NCBI GenBank assembly: GCA_036504215.1
Contig: DASXVO010000060.1
Span: forward strand, 1-42,878
DNA: 42,878 nucleotides
Direction of reading: 5' to 3'
Source: Vicinamibacterales bacterium
GTDB taxonomy: Bacteria; Acidobacteriota; Vicinamibacteria; Vicinamibacterales; Fen-181
A model generated the notes under the pieces. The model was not told the origin of the DNA, ran no database searches, and saw nothing but the letters and a program-made list of their open reading frames with translations. This document shows, piece after piece, positions 24,567 to 32,954 of this stretch. Position 1 is the stretch's first letter. Each line of letters begins with the position of its first letter. The position numbers and the translations under genes were made by a program.

Positions 24567-25312
24567 CGACGATTTCCTCCACTCTGGTTGGGACCCGACG
24601 GGTCCCGTGTTGGTTCACCGGCTGGCACTGCGCTGACCGGCATGGCAAGGTCCGAAACGGGCGGCGCCGGCACGACCGGCACGAACGTAATCGGGCGCGG
24701 TGGTGGCATGGGCAGTATCGGGTCGCCGAGATCGCCGGCTGGCGCGCCCGGAAGGCACGGCCCCGCCGGTTCGTTGCCGAACAGGGACACGAAGTCATCC
24801 ACCAGGATGCCGCCAGCCAAAGAAGCCGCCAGGACAGGCCGCTCAGGTCCTTCGGGGAACGCGCGCTGACGCCCGCGTCGTGCCGCCAGGCCCGCCGCTG
24901 GGGCGCCAGCGTCTGTCGGAGCGGTCTTCTTCGCGACGGTCGGCTCCACCGCTCTGGCGGCCATATCGCCGGGCAGGGGCTTCCCGACCTCGCGGGCCAT
25001 TCGGCCTGCCGGTCTCGATTGCAGTGCCTCGATGTGCCGGTTTGCGTGCTGCCAGCTGGCCACGATGCCAAAGAGGATGACGAGGGTGCCGACGAGGGCC
25101 ATCGCGGCCGGGCGGAGCAGGACCGCGAACGGCTGTCCCCACGGGCCGGCGGATCCGCGATCGCCGCCATCGAGCCGCGCGAGCACCGACAAGCGCAGAT
25201 CAACCGGCGGCGTGTCGCCCATCGTCCGCAGGGCGGCGTCAATCACGCCATCGAGCGGGTCCGGTGACGCCTGCCCCGGTGACGCCTGGTCCGGCTGTCG
25301 ATCCTCGCTCAT
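24563..25312 (-). CDS. membrane-anchored anti-sigma factor-like protein
   Basis: The protein is 249 residues counted from the ATG at 25312, whose first bases form an ATGA overlap with the sigma stop. It has a short cytosolic N-terminal part (DGVIDAALRTMGDTPPVDLR), one membrane span (about residues 50-72, MALVGTLVILFGIVASW) and a Pro-rich periplasmic tail with low complexity (PVVPAPPVSDLAMPVSAVPA). No His/Cys zinc-binding anti-sigma motif is present, so the assignment rests on topology and on being coupled to an ECF sigma gene. The frame extends upstream to 25603 inside the sigma gene, but that part is Arg-rich shadow. Confidence 0.7.
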   Translation of the reverse strand: MSEDRQPDQASPGQASPDPLDGVIDAALRTMGDTPPVDLRLSVLARLDGGDRGSAGPWGQPFAVLLRPAAMALVGTLVILFGIVASWQHANRHIEALQSRPAGRMAREVGKPLPGDMAARAVEPTVAKKTAPTDAGAPAAGLAARRGRQRAFPEGPERPVLAASLAGGILVDDFVSLFGNEPAGPCLPGAPAGDLGDPILPMPPPRPITFVPVVPAPPVSDLAMPVSAVPAGEPTRDPSGPNQSGGNRR

Positions 25313-25875
25313 GACCTCATCCCCAGGCTGACCAGCTTCTGCTTCAACAGCCGTCTGCCTTCCATCGCCCGCCACTTCGCGGTTCCCGTCGGCACACCGA
25401 GGATGTGCGCGATCTCGTCGAAGGTGTGCTCGCCCCCGGCCGACAGGAGCAACGGGTCGCGGTACCTGGCCGGAAGCGTCCGCACGAGGCGCCGGACCGT
25501 GCGTCGCGACTCCTCGGCGATGAGCGACTCCTCGTGCGTCGGATGGTGTGACGCGGGTTCCGGTCGGTTCCCGTCGTCGCTGCTGACGAAGCGCCGCAGC
25601 CACTCGCCGACCGTGCGCCGCCGATCCATGGCGCGGTTCCAGGTGATCGTCAGCAGCCAGGTCTTGAAGCTGGCCTCACCGCGGAAGCTGTCGAGCTTTC
25701 GGAAGGCCAGCACCAGGGCATCCTGCGCGACTTCCTCCGCATCTTCCCGGCATCGAAGCGCGGCCAGCGCGGCACGGAATACGGCCTGCTGATAGCGCTC
25801 GACCAGTTCGCCGAACGCCGCACGGTCGCCGCCCCGAGCCAGCTCGATGAGCTCAGCATCGCTCACACTCGACAT
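25309..25875 (-). CDS. ECF-type RNA polymerase sigma factor
   Basis: This 188-residue sigma-70 family protein has region 2 (about residues 10-85, with DAEEVAQDALVLAFRKL and the -10 contacting helix FKTWLLTITWNRAMDRRR) and region 4 (about 125-180, LPARYRDPLLL and helix-turn-helix TFDEIAHILGVPTGTAKW). It directs RNA polymerase to its own regulon, probably including this operon. I use the ATG at 25875; a GTG at 25896 adds seven residues. Neither has a clear ribosome-binding site. It is followed by the anti-sigma gene with a 4-bp overlap. Confidence 0.88.
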   Translation of the reverse strand: MSSVSDAELIELARGGDRAAFGELVERYQQAVFRAALAALRCREDAEEVAQDALVLAFRKLDSFRGEASFKTWLLTITWNRAMDRRRTVGEWLRRFVSSDDGNRPEPASHHPTHEESLIAEESRRTVRRLVRTLPARYRDPLLLSAGGEHTFDEIAHILGVPTGTAKWRAMEGRRLLKQKLVSLGMRS

Positions 25876-25904
25876 AGACCCGGAGGAGGAGTCCACGGTT
25901 GGAG

Positions 25905-25910
25905 ATTATA
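25905..25910 (-). promoter_or_regulatory. candidate -10 box of the sigma operon
   Basis: A perfect TATAAT on the minus strand lies 30 bp before the ATG at 25875 and only 9 bp before the GTG at 25896. If used, the GTG form would be nearly leaderless. The -35 position falls in the 49-bp repeat array and does not match TTGACA. Confidence 0.35.
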
Positions 25911-25923
25911 GGCGCGGGCCCGC

Positions 25924-26070
25924 CTGGCGGGGCGACTGGAGGCTGAGTGGCACGGGCGTCTCGCCCGTGCGCCTGGCGGGGGGACTGAAGGCTGAGTGGT
26001 ACGGGCGTCTCGCCCGTGCGGCTGGCGGGGGGACTGAAGGCTGAGTGGTACGGGCGTCTCGCCCGTGCGC
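25924..26070. repeat. three tandem 49-bp palindrome-bearing repeats
   Basis: Units start at 25924, 25973 and 26022, with a degenerate fourth start at 26071. Each has the form CTGGCGGGG, then ACTGAAGGCTGAGTGG, then a palindrome ACGGGCG TCT CGCCCGT (the first copy extends to a 9-bp stem). It matches in reverse orientation the element at 14-41. Elements of this type are dispersed in several phyla and give rise to spurious translated strings such as TGETPVPLS and HGRDARATQ. They lie between the sigma operon and the SRP RNA gene. Confidence 0.9.
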
Positions 26071-26080
26071 TTGGCGGCGC

Positions 26081-26110
26081 TGGACGCCGCACAGCCGCGC
26101 ACGGTACACT
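26081..26110 (+). promoter_or_regulatory. candidate promoter of the SRP RNA gene
   Basis: A TGGACG -35-like hexamer at 26081-26086 and a TACACT -10-like hexamer at 26105-26110 are separated by 18 bp. Transcription would start near 26117, about 20 bp before the closing helix of the SRP RNA. Confidence 0.4.
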
Positions 26111-26138
26111 GAACGGGTCACCGAGCGGGGGTGGGTCG

Positions 26139-26249
26139 CACCGCGGCCCGGATCCTGTGCAATGCCAGCCTGTGAACCGCGTCAGGGCCGGAAGGCAGCA
26201 GCGCTAAGCAGTGTCTTGCATGTGCCGCAGGGCCATCCGGGTCGCGGTG
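26139..26249 (+). ncRNA. ffs: small (4.5S-type) signal recognition particle RNA
   Basis: The conserved SRP domain IV is unmistakable: GTCAGGGCCGGAAGGCAGCA, with the GGAA tetraloop and the asymmetric loop that binds Ffh. The ends close with a long helix, ACCGCGGCCCGGAT against ATCCGGGTCGCGGT (one wobble), which sets the boundaries. It guides membrane-protein ribosomes to the translocon together with Ffh and FtsY. It precedes dnaX, the same neighbourhood seen in many bacteria. No Alu domain is present, so it is the short form. Confidence 0.93.
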
Positions 26250-26382
26250 GGATCCGCCGCCGCTCGCGTCGTCTGGATCTCTAATCCCGAGCCCAGCCCG
26301 CCCTCGCGCGTCGCGCTTCGGCGGGTCCGCCGTAGCGCGCCATGAGTGGGGCGGCGGGCGAAGGCGGAAGCCCTTTCATTCC

Positions 26383-28218
26383 ATGTCCTACCAGGTCCTG
26401 GCCCGCAAATGGCGCCCGCAGCGGTTCGACGACGTCGTCGGACAGGGGGGCGTGACGCGCACGCTGCAGAATGCGATCGGTAGCGGGCGCATCGCGCAGG
26501 CCTTCGTCTTCGCGGGTCCGCGGGGCGTCGGCAAGACGACGACCGCCCGCATCCTGGCGCGAGCGCTGAACTGCCAGGCCGGGCCGACTGCCCAGCCGTG
26601 TGGGACGTGCGACGCGTGCGTGGAGATTGCCGCCGGGCGCGACATGGACGTCCTCGAGATCGACGCCGCCACGCACACGCAGGTGGACAAGGTCCGCGAG
26701 GTCATCATCTCCGGCCTGTCGATCCCGCCGGTGCGCGACCGCTACAAGATCTTCATCATCGACGAGGTCCACCAGCTTTCCGGTCATTCGTTCAACGCGC
26801 TCCTGAAGTCGATCGAGGAACCGCCGCCGCACGTCGTCTTCATGATGGCGACGACCGAGCTGCAGAAGATCCCCGAGACGATCACGTCGCGGTCGCAGGT
26901 GCACGAATTCCGGACGATCTCCGAGCGGGCGATTGTCGCGCAGTTGCAGAAGATCGCGGCCGCCGAGAAGCTGGACGTGGCGCCCGACGCGATGGCGCTG
27001 GTGGCGCGCGCCGCCGACGGCAGCATGCGCGACGCGCTCACGGCGTTCGACCAGGTGCTGGCGTTCGCGGGCGAGACGGTCACGGCACTCGACGTGTCGA
27101 CCGTGCTCGGCCTGGTCGGCCGGGACCTGCTGCTGGACATCGTGACGGCGGTGGCGGACGAGCAGGCACCCGCCGCCTTCGAGTTGGCCGGGCGCGCGAT
27201 CGAGAATGGCTTCGACCTTCGCCTGCTCTGCCGTGAGCTGTCGCGGCTCGTGCGCGACCTGATGCTCGTCTCGGTCGATCAGAAGCGGCTCGACGATGTG
27301 GAGGTGGTGCCGGCAGGTGAGCGCGAGCGGATTGCGGCGCTGGTGAAGCGGTTCTCGCGCGAAGACCTGCTCCGCTCGTTCGACCTGGTGGCGCGGGCGG
27401 AAGCCGACCTGCGCGCGGCCGCCGAACCGCGCTATCACCTGGAGATGGCGCTGCTGAAGTGGATCCACCTGCGCAAGCTCGCGCCGCTGGCGGATCTGAT
27501 CGAGCAACTGCAGCAGGGCGGCGGGCTGCCTGGTGGCGGCGGGCGATCGAGCGCGTCCGGAGGCGGCGCGCGGACGGCAGGACCGCAGGCGCCCGTTCGA
27601 CGGATCGCTCCGGCCCCGTCCCCCGCGCCGGCCGCAGCGCCTCCTCGTCCGGCCGTCGTTCCGCCTGCCGCTCAGCCTCCGGCGGCTCAGGCCCCGAGAC
27701 CGGCGCCGGCCGCGCGGCCGGCGGCGAAGCGGCCCGAACCGCCGCCGATCGACACCTTCGACGAGGAGTCGGACGAGGAATCGTCCGTGCCCGACGAGCC
27801 CGCTGCGGCCGCGGGCGCCGACGTGAAAGATGCGTTCCTCGCCGAGGTGAAGCGCACGAAGGTCGGGTTCTTTCGCATGACCGTCGCGCAGGCGCATCGC
27901 ATCGAGGTCGAGGGCGACCGTCTCGTCTTCTCGTTCTCGCCGGCGCACCGGCTGCTGAAGGACCAGCTCGAGCAGAACCGCACGTGGCTCGAGCCGCTGG
28001 CGGCGCGCGTGGCGGGCCGCCGCATGCACGTGGTCGGCGTGATGACCGAGGCGCCTTCGCCGCAGGCGTCGGGTGACCGGTCGTCCGGCAGGGCCGGCGC
28101 CGCCGGCGCGCCACCGGGGCCGAGCGAGGCGCTCAAGGCCGAAGTCGCCGCGGATCCGGACATGAAGACGTTGCTCGAGTTGATCCCGCTCGAGATCAAG
28201 GACATCGAGAAGATCTAG
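26383..28218 (+). CDS. dnaX: DNA polymerase III subunit gamma/tau
   Basis: This 611-residue clamp-loader ATPase begins [13 protein letters not shown], the typical DnaX opening. It has Walker A GPRGVGKT (residues 45-52), four zinc ligands C64, C73, C76 and C79, Walker B with DEVH (127-130), and the arginine finger in TITSRSQ, where the usual SRC motif reads SRS. Domain III runs to about residue 370, followed by a Pro/Ala-rich linker (about 385-460) and a C-terminal tau-like domain. No A-AAA-AAG type slippery site was noticed, so a frameshifted gamma form is not predicted. It is followed by ybaB after 5 bp and then recR, the conserved order. Confidence 0.96.
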   Translation: MSYQVLARKWRPQRFDDVVGQGGVTRTLQNAIGSGRIAQAFVFAGPRGVGKTTTARILARALNCQAGPTAQPCGTCDACVEIAAGRDMDVLEIDAATHTQVDKVREVIISGLSIPPVRDRYKIFIIDEVHQLSGHSFNALLKSIEEPPPHVVFMMATTELQKIPETITSRSQVHEFRTISERAIVAQLQKIAAAEKLDVAPDAMALVARAADGSMRDALTAFDQVLAFAGETVTALDVSTVLGLVGRDLLLDIVTAVADEQAPAAFELAGRAIENGFDLRLLCRELSRLVRDLMLVSVDQKRLDDVEVVPAGERERIAALVKRFSREDLLRSFDLVARAEADLRAAAEPRYHLEMALLKWIHLRKLAPLADLIEQLQQGGGLPGGGGRSSASGGGARTAGPQAPVRRIAPAPSPAPAAAPPRPAVVPPAAQPPAAQAPRPAPAARPAAKRPEPPPIDTFDEESDEESSVPDEPAAAAGADVKDAFLAEVKRTKVGFFRMTVAQAHRIEVEGDRLVFSFSPAHRLLKDQLEQNRTWLEPLAARVAGRRMHVVGVMTEAPSPQASGDRSSGRAGAAGAPPGPSEALKAEVAADPDMKTLLELIPLEIKDIEKI

Positions 28219-28223
28219 GGCTT

Positions 28224-28523
28224 ATGAACATCCAGAACATGATGAAGCAGGCCCAGCAGATGCAGGATCGCCTGCAGAAGCAGATGGCCGAACTGCGCGT
28301 GGAAGCGACCGCCGGCGGGGGCATGGTGACGGTGGAGATGAGCGGCAACAAGCAACTGCTGTCGCTCAAGATCGACCCCGAGGTCGTGTCGAAAGAGGAC
28401 GTCGAGATGCTGCAGGACCTGATCGTCGCGGCGATCAACGACGCGCAGCGCAAGGTCGAGGACGCCCTGCAGCAGCAACTCGGCGGCATGATGGGCGGGA
28501 TGAAGATTCCCGGGATGTTCTGA
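28224..28523 (+). CDS. ybaB: nucleoid-associated protein, YbaB/EbfC family
   Basis: This 99-residue protein starts [20 protein letters not shown], a coiled-coil helix, followed by the compact beta domain ([20 protein letters not shown]) and a Met/Gly-rich tail. Family members are dimeric DNA-binding proteins that coat the nucleoid. Length and position between dnaX and recR (5 bp on each side) are typical. Confidence 0.95.
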   Translation: MNIQNMMKQAQQMQDRLQKQMAELRVEATAGGGMVTVEMSGNKQLLSLKIDPEVVSKEDVEMLQDLIVAAINDAQRKVEDALQQQLGGMMGGMKIPGMF

Positions 28524-28528
28524 CGCCG

Positions 28529-29125
28529 ATGCCCCAGCCTGAACCCGTGACCCGTCTGATCGAGGAACTCCAGCGCCTGCCCGGCATCGGCCGCAAGAGC
28601 GCGCAGCGTCTCGCGTTTCACGTCCTTCGCACGCCGCGCGAGGATGCCGAGCGGCTGTGCGAGGCCGTCCGTGACGTCAAGGACCGCGTGACGTACTGCT
28701 CGATCTGCAACAACATCACCGACGTCGATCCGTGCGCGTACTGCAGCGACGAGGGGCGCGACCGGCGGCTCATCTGCGTGGTCGAGGAGCCGCAGAACGT
28801 CATGGCAATCGAGAAGACGCGCGACTTCAAGGGCGGCTACCACGTCCTGATGGGCGCGATCTCCCCGCTCCAGGGGATCGGCCCCGACGAGTTGAAGATC
28901 AAAGGCCTGCTCGCACGCGTCGAAGGCGGGCACGTGGAGGAGGTCATCCTGGCCACGAACCCGAACGTCGAGGGGGAGGCGACCGCGATCTATCTCGCGC
29001 GGCTCCTCAAGCCGCTCGGGGTTCGCGTGACGCGCATCGCGATGGGCGTTCCCGTCGGCAGCGACCTCGAATACGCGGACGAAGTCACGATGCACAAGGC
29101 CATGGAAGGACGCCGGGAGGTCTGA
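28529..29125 (+). CDS. recR: recombination mediator protein RecR
   Basis: This 198-residue protein has the N-terminal helix-hairpin-helix ([17 protein letters not shown]), a C4 zinc finger (C57, C60, C69, C72), a Toprim domain starting ICVVEEPQN and the C-terminal motif [16 protein letters not shown]. With RecF and RecO it loads RecA onto gapped DNA. It starts 5 bp after ybaB and forms one operon with dnaX. Confidence 0.96.
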   Translation: MPQPEPVTRLIEELQRLPGIGRKSAQRLAFHVLRTPREDAERLCEAVRDVKDRVTYCSICNNITDVDPCAYCSDEGRDRRLICVVEEPQNVMAIEKTRDFKGGYHVLMGAISPLQGIGPDELKIKGLLARVEGGHVEEVILATNPNVEGEATAIYLARLLKPLGVRVTRIAMGVPVGSDLEYADEVTMHKAMEGRREV

Positions 29126-29132
29126 CAGGCGT

Positions 29133-29744
29133 ATGCTGCCTCACGCGTATCAACTGCCCGCCGGTCTCCTGCTGATCCTGGCGGGGCTCCTGGCCTGCGT
29201 GGCGGGCTACCGTCTCTTCCGCGCGGTCCTCACCATCTACGGCCTCGTCATCGGTGCGTTGTTCGCGAGCACGCTCGTCGCGCCGGGCAACGTCACGGGC
29301 ATGCTCATCGCGCTCGCCGTGGGCGGCGTCGTGGGCGCGCTGATCCTCTACGCCGGCTACTTCGCGGGCGTGGTGCTCGTCGGCGCGGGCTTCGGCGCGA
29401 TGGCGGCGCACGCCGTCTGGACGCAGTGGGGTCGCGACCCCGGGGTCATCGTCATTCTCTTCTTCGCGGTTGCCGGGGGCGTCATGGCGTTTGCGTGGCA
29501 GCGCTACGCCGTGATATTCGCCACCGCATTTGTCGGGGCGCAGACTGCCGTTGCCGGTTTCGTCGCGCTCGTCGCGCACCGCGCGAATCGGCCGACCGGG
29601 ATGGACGAGGTCTGGACCGGGCACCTGGGGACGCCGTTGATTGCACGTCAGTGGACTTTTCTCGCCTGGATCGCCCTCGGCATCGTGGGCGCGCTCGTCC
29701 AGCTCAGGTCCGGCTCGCCGCGGAGATCCGGCGGGCGACGGTAG
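29133..29744 (+). CDS. DUF4203-like polytopic membrane protein
   Basis: A 203-residue protein with about seven hydrophobic spans rich in Gly and Ala (for example GLLLILAGLLACVAGYRLF, LIALAVGGVVGALILYAGYF, VIVILFFAVAGGVMAFAW). The pattern matches the DUF4203/TM7S3-TM198-like group of unknown function. It follows recR after 7 bp on the same strand and may be the last gene of the dnaX operon. The tail is basic (SGSPRRSGGRR). The 243 bp between it and the tRNA hold GC-rich sequence and a tRNA promoter candidate, nothing else I can name. Confidence 0.75.
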   Translation: MLPHAYQLPAGLLLILAGLLACVAGYRLFRAVLTIYGLVIGALFASTLVAPGNVTGMLIALAVGGVVGALILYAGYFAGVVLVGAGFGAMAAHAVWTQWGRDPGVIVILFFAVAGGVMAFAWQRYAVIFATAFVGAQTAVAGFVALVAHRANRPTGMDEVWTGHLGTPLIARQWTFLAWIALGIVGALVQLRSGSPRRSGGRR

Positions 29745-29916
29745 CGCGGGCCACCCGGTCACCGCGTGGCGACGGGCCACCGCGCCCAGGTCGCGACCGA
29801 GCGGCGACGGGCGACTCGCCATCGCCGAGTGGCCTCGGCGAGACAAGCCGTGCCTGACATGGGTGGCAGTGGGCGCACGTCGGATTTGTGAGAGGACATC
29901 AGGCGGCCTCAGCCGC

Positions 29917-29946
29917 TTGCGCGTGGCGGCCGGCCGGCGCTACAAT
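29917..29946 (+). promoter_or_regulatory. candidate promoter of tRNA-Asn
   Basis: TTGCGC at 29917-29922 and TACAAT at 29941-29946 are spaced by 18 bp, and AT-rich sequence follows (AACTTCTTCC). Transcription would begin near 29953, about 35 nt before the mature tRNA. Confidence 0.5.
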
Positions 29947-29987
29947 AACTTCTTCCCGGGCCAGCGCGCCCGCGCACCTGCCAGTGT

Positions 29988-30063
<76 letters not shown>

Positions 30064-30110
30064 TCCTTTCCGACACTCCGTCTCTCCGAATGTAGAATGG
30101 CGACGAAATC

Positions 30111-30142
30111 CCGCCGTAGCTCCGTCTGCGGAGCGAAGGCGG
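30111..30142. repeat. REP-like hairpin
   Basis: CCGCC-gta-GCTCCG and CGGAGC-gaa-GGCGG form an 11-bp stem with a symmetric internal loop and a TCTG apex. A related but imperfect CCGCCGTAGC ... GCGAAGGCGG arrangement lies between the SRP RNA and dnaX (about 26327-26371), so this is probably another dispersed repeat family. Confidence 0.55.
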
Positions 30143-30234
30143 ATGAGGAGCCGATCTTCCTCTACTGCCTTGCGACCTCAATCACCATGCGTCGACCTCA
30201 GCAGGATTCGGAGTGCACGTCCCAGGGGGTTGCC

Positions 30235-30275
30235 CGCCTTCGCTCGCCGAGTTGATCGCGCGGCGAGCTTTGGCG
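30235..30275. repeat. REP-like hairpin in opposite orientation
   Basis: CGCC-ttc-GCTCGCCG pairs with CGGCGAGC-ttt-GGCG around an 11-nt loop. It is followed by GCCTCGCCGTAGCG, the GCCGTAGC motif of the same family as the hairpin at 30111. The 261 bp between the two att copies hold these two hairpins and no gene I can support. Confidence 0.5.
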
Positions 30276-30323
30276 AGGCCTCGCCGTAGCGCCGCATGTC
30301 GTGGGTGCGCGGCGCGGAGGCGG

Positions 30324-30351
30324 GTAGGTTCGAGTCCTACCTGAGGAGCCA
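30324..30351 (+). repeat. attachment-site repeat (copy 2), tRNA-Asn 3' fragment
   Basis: This is an exact 28-bp copy of the tRNA-Asn 3' end, in direct orientation 289 bp downstream. The flanks differ on both sides. It is not a tRNA gene because the 5' half is absent. It marks a junction of an integrated element; from here rightward the base composition and codon use change. Confidence 0.8.
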
Positions 30352-30693
30352 CCTTCCATCCCGTAATATTCCTAGCGTTTCGCTCGATTCCAGCGTCCCG
30401 GCCTTGCCGCAATTACCCACAACCGGAGGGTCGGAACTTGCCGTTTGGGTTCTTCTTGGGTCTTTCCGGGACCAGAACCGAGGAACCGGGACGTACTATG
30501 CGCCGCCGGAACGGGAGTAGCGGAACGCCCAACGTCGGGGCCGAGCCTGCCCCTGCTGTTTGACGCCCCGAGATGGACGCCAGGGCCGATTCGACCGGTG
30601 CGGATACGCCTTCAAGCTGCAGCACTCCATTGATGGGTTAGAATGCCTCGCGTTTGATTGCTTCCCGACAAACCTCATCGGTTCGGACGGAAA
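30352..30693 (+). promoter_or_regulatory. leader region of the DISARM-like operon
   Basis: This is 342 bp without a supported gene. A TAGAAT hexamer at 30639-30644 is a reasonable -10 and would give a leader of about 43 nt to the ATG at 30694, but no matching -35 is seen at 16-18 bp. The rest contains short GC-rich inverted stretches and no recognisable operator or regulator gene. Confidence 0.3.
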
Positions 30694-32954
30694 ATGACGA
30701 TCTCGGAGACCGACGCCGCTTCCAGATCGCGCACGCTTGAAGCGCAGCTGCTGCCCGTTCACGCGGAGCTGGAGCCGATGCTGACCGGGACGCGAGCCGC
30801 CTTGGAAGGCGGACGGCTTGTGGTCATCGTCGGGTCCTGGCAAACAACACGCGCTGGGGTACTTCTCCCTTTTCACATCTACTTGGGTTGTGCCGGTCTA
30901 CACCACCTATTGCCCCTTCATCCTCAGGTGGGCGTTGTCTGCTTTCGCCCCACCGACCTTAGGATTCTAGATCTTCCGCTCTACAACACGACCGCCACGC
31001 TCGATGTGCGGCGATCGGAGCGAGTTCGACGGGCAAGCCTCGCGCCGCGGAGTGCAGAGGTGCTGACGCCATCCGATTGGGAACAAGGGCTGAACAGGCG
31101 CCCCGGACGTTTTCGCGATCTCGCACTACCGGCTTCATCATTTGTGCAGGTTTCTTCGTGGACCGGCGCTTCATTCGGCCGGCGGCGCCGTCCGGTCTTC
31201 GGCAGGATAGCGCGGAGTGGACCTGAACCGTCCTGTCTGGTCCACGCTAGAGGCGAGATTACCCGGGAGGAGGAGGTAGAACTTTCAACAGTGGATTTCC
31301 TTCTGGTCGATATTCAGGGCTTGCGTGGTTCATCTCGGTTCGAAGCGGTTGCTCGCTTGTTAAACCGGCGTTCAACGGAGCGCCCGACGGTTTTGATGGC
31401 ATCTGGACCGTGTGACTTGGTTTCCCTTGCCGAGGGCGGCACTTTGGACCAGGCACTATTCTGCCAAGTCGGACGTCCGCTGTCACCGATAGCCACGGAA
31501 ATCCGCTTGGTGGGCAGAGACAGGCTTGAAGCAGAGCGCAAGTTCGAATTCGCGTTCGGCGGTCTCAAAGACGGCGATCCGACAGATGTCAAATTGCTTT
31601 CCCTGGCGAAATCAGCATGGTGGGCGTGCCGCCAGAGGTTTGCGGGAGCGGAACAGGAGAACGAACTGCGGAAGTTCGACGCTGCGTTCGTCGGACTCGA
31701 ATCGGAGAATCCCACGAAGGCGAACATGCTGCGGTTGGGCAAAGAACTACTCGACCGTCATGCCAGAGACGAACAGCTCGAGACAGAGCGCAGAGGCCAG
31801 GTCATCGAGGCGACTGTCTCTGCCCACGGTGCGAGTGGAGTTCTGGTCCTTACTCGAAACTGGCAGCAGCCGACATCTTTCGCGCCGAACTGGAGAAGAT
31901 CGGATGGAGCGCCGAGGACCTTCAGACTCTGGGCGTAAGCATCCGTCCTCCGACATCGAGCCGCGAGGAAGGCATCGACAGTGTCGTGACGACGGGCTTC
32001 TTCGGACCAGCAACGCTAGACAACGCCCTTGGTACGAGGGCCCGGAATCTCTGCTTCATTGTCGATCCTCTCGAAGCGAGGGCGATCTGGTTTGGACTTC
32101 GAAGACTCATCTCAATTCTCGACCGTATTGGAGCATCCGATAGCCAGCCAGTTCTCCGAACGGTGCAGGAAGCAATAGAACGCTACGTTCCCGCATTCGC
32201 GACCGACGTTACGATCGACTGGCGATTCGAATCAGCCGCTGCCGCTTCAGGATTCGTCAACCACCTGACGGACGCCGTCGAGAGCGGTTTCGTCGCCATC
32301 CTTCTGAGCGATGGGACACGACTAGACGTCCACGAGAACGCTCGCTTTGAGGTCCTCAATGCATCGGCGCGGAGGCTGAAGACCGTCTCAGCAAGAGAAC
32401 TGAATCGCGGGGACGAGATAATCATCCTCGCTGATTCGCACGCGCTCTTTTCGGACCGCCTCCTGAACGTCCTCGACACGGGGCAGCTTGCCGCTGCTGC
32501 CGAAGCCCGTCGAACTTGGCTCGAAGTCGTCAGGGCTGTGTTCGACGCGCGGCGCCGGCGCGTCGCCGACATCGCGCGCACTATGCAGGAAGACGGTTTC
32601 GAGGTGAAAGCCTTCAACGTCCGCTCGTGGCTGAGGCGCGATCCCCAGAACACCCTAGTTCCTGACAGACTCGACAAGTTCCTCTCGTTCGCGAGAGCAC
32701 TCGGCGTTTCGTTGCCGGAAGAGGTTCTCCCCCAACTTTACGCGGAGATTTTGCGCCTCCGTCACGCTCACCGACGGTGTGGGCGCTATCTGGCTAGGGC
32801 TATCCGCGGGGCGTACTCCGGGCGCTTGGATGCTCCCACTTTGGCGAGGATTGAGCGGGACTGGGGAATGTCATGCCGCCAATTGATGGAAGCTGCCGAA
32901 CAAGTAACGGTAGAGGACGTTTTGAAGTCAGGACCTGCTGATGTCACTCACTGA
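30694..32954 (+). pseudogene. drmE: drmE-position gene of a DISARM-like system, split by a frameshift
   Basis: The first part reads from the ATG at 30694 (MTISETDAASRSRT) and ends out of frame at 31938. The second part continues in the -1 frame to 32954 but has no usable start of its own before residues that look real. Joining them near 31858 gives a continuous product of about 753 residues, reading GVLVLTR then KLAAADIFRAELEKIGW. One extra A in the run GAAAC (31857-31860) would restore the frame. Visible features are a strand-rich ATPase-like start (GRLVVIVGSW), a Walker-B-like LLVDIQG, two imperfect 44-residue repeats (about 282-325 and 326-369, each opening RKF) and FIVDPLEARAIWFGLRRL in the second part. 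It precedes drmA with a 14-bp overlap, the position and size of drmE in class 2 DISARM; the name rests on that and not on a recognised domain. It may be a true mutation, a sequencing error or recoding. Confidence 0.65.

Noticed and set aside
25924-26070. CRISPR array
   Set aside because: The three copies are contiguous 49-bp tandem units with no unique spacers, and no cas gene is present.
25853-26284. Several 60-80 codon frames on both strands across the 49-bp repeats
   Set aside because: They translate the palindromic repeats (TGETPVPLS / HGRDARATQ type strings), a known source of false genes.
26383-28218. Programmed frameshift producing a short gamma form of DnaX
   Set aside because: No A-AAA-AAG type slippery run or adjacent strong stem was noticed at the domain III/linker border.
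30324-30351. Second tRNA-Asn gene
   Set aside because: Only the T arm, acceptor 3' strand and CCA are present. Upstream sequence does not form the D or anticodon arms.
31617-31860. Separate start at 31617 for the second half of the drmE-position gene
   Set aside because: Residues between 31617 and about 31855 in that frame are Arg-rich shadow of the first half (CRRTRIGES, RTARDRAQRPGH). Conserved-looking sequence begins only at KLAAADIF, so a frameshift is the better explanation.
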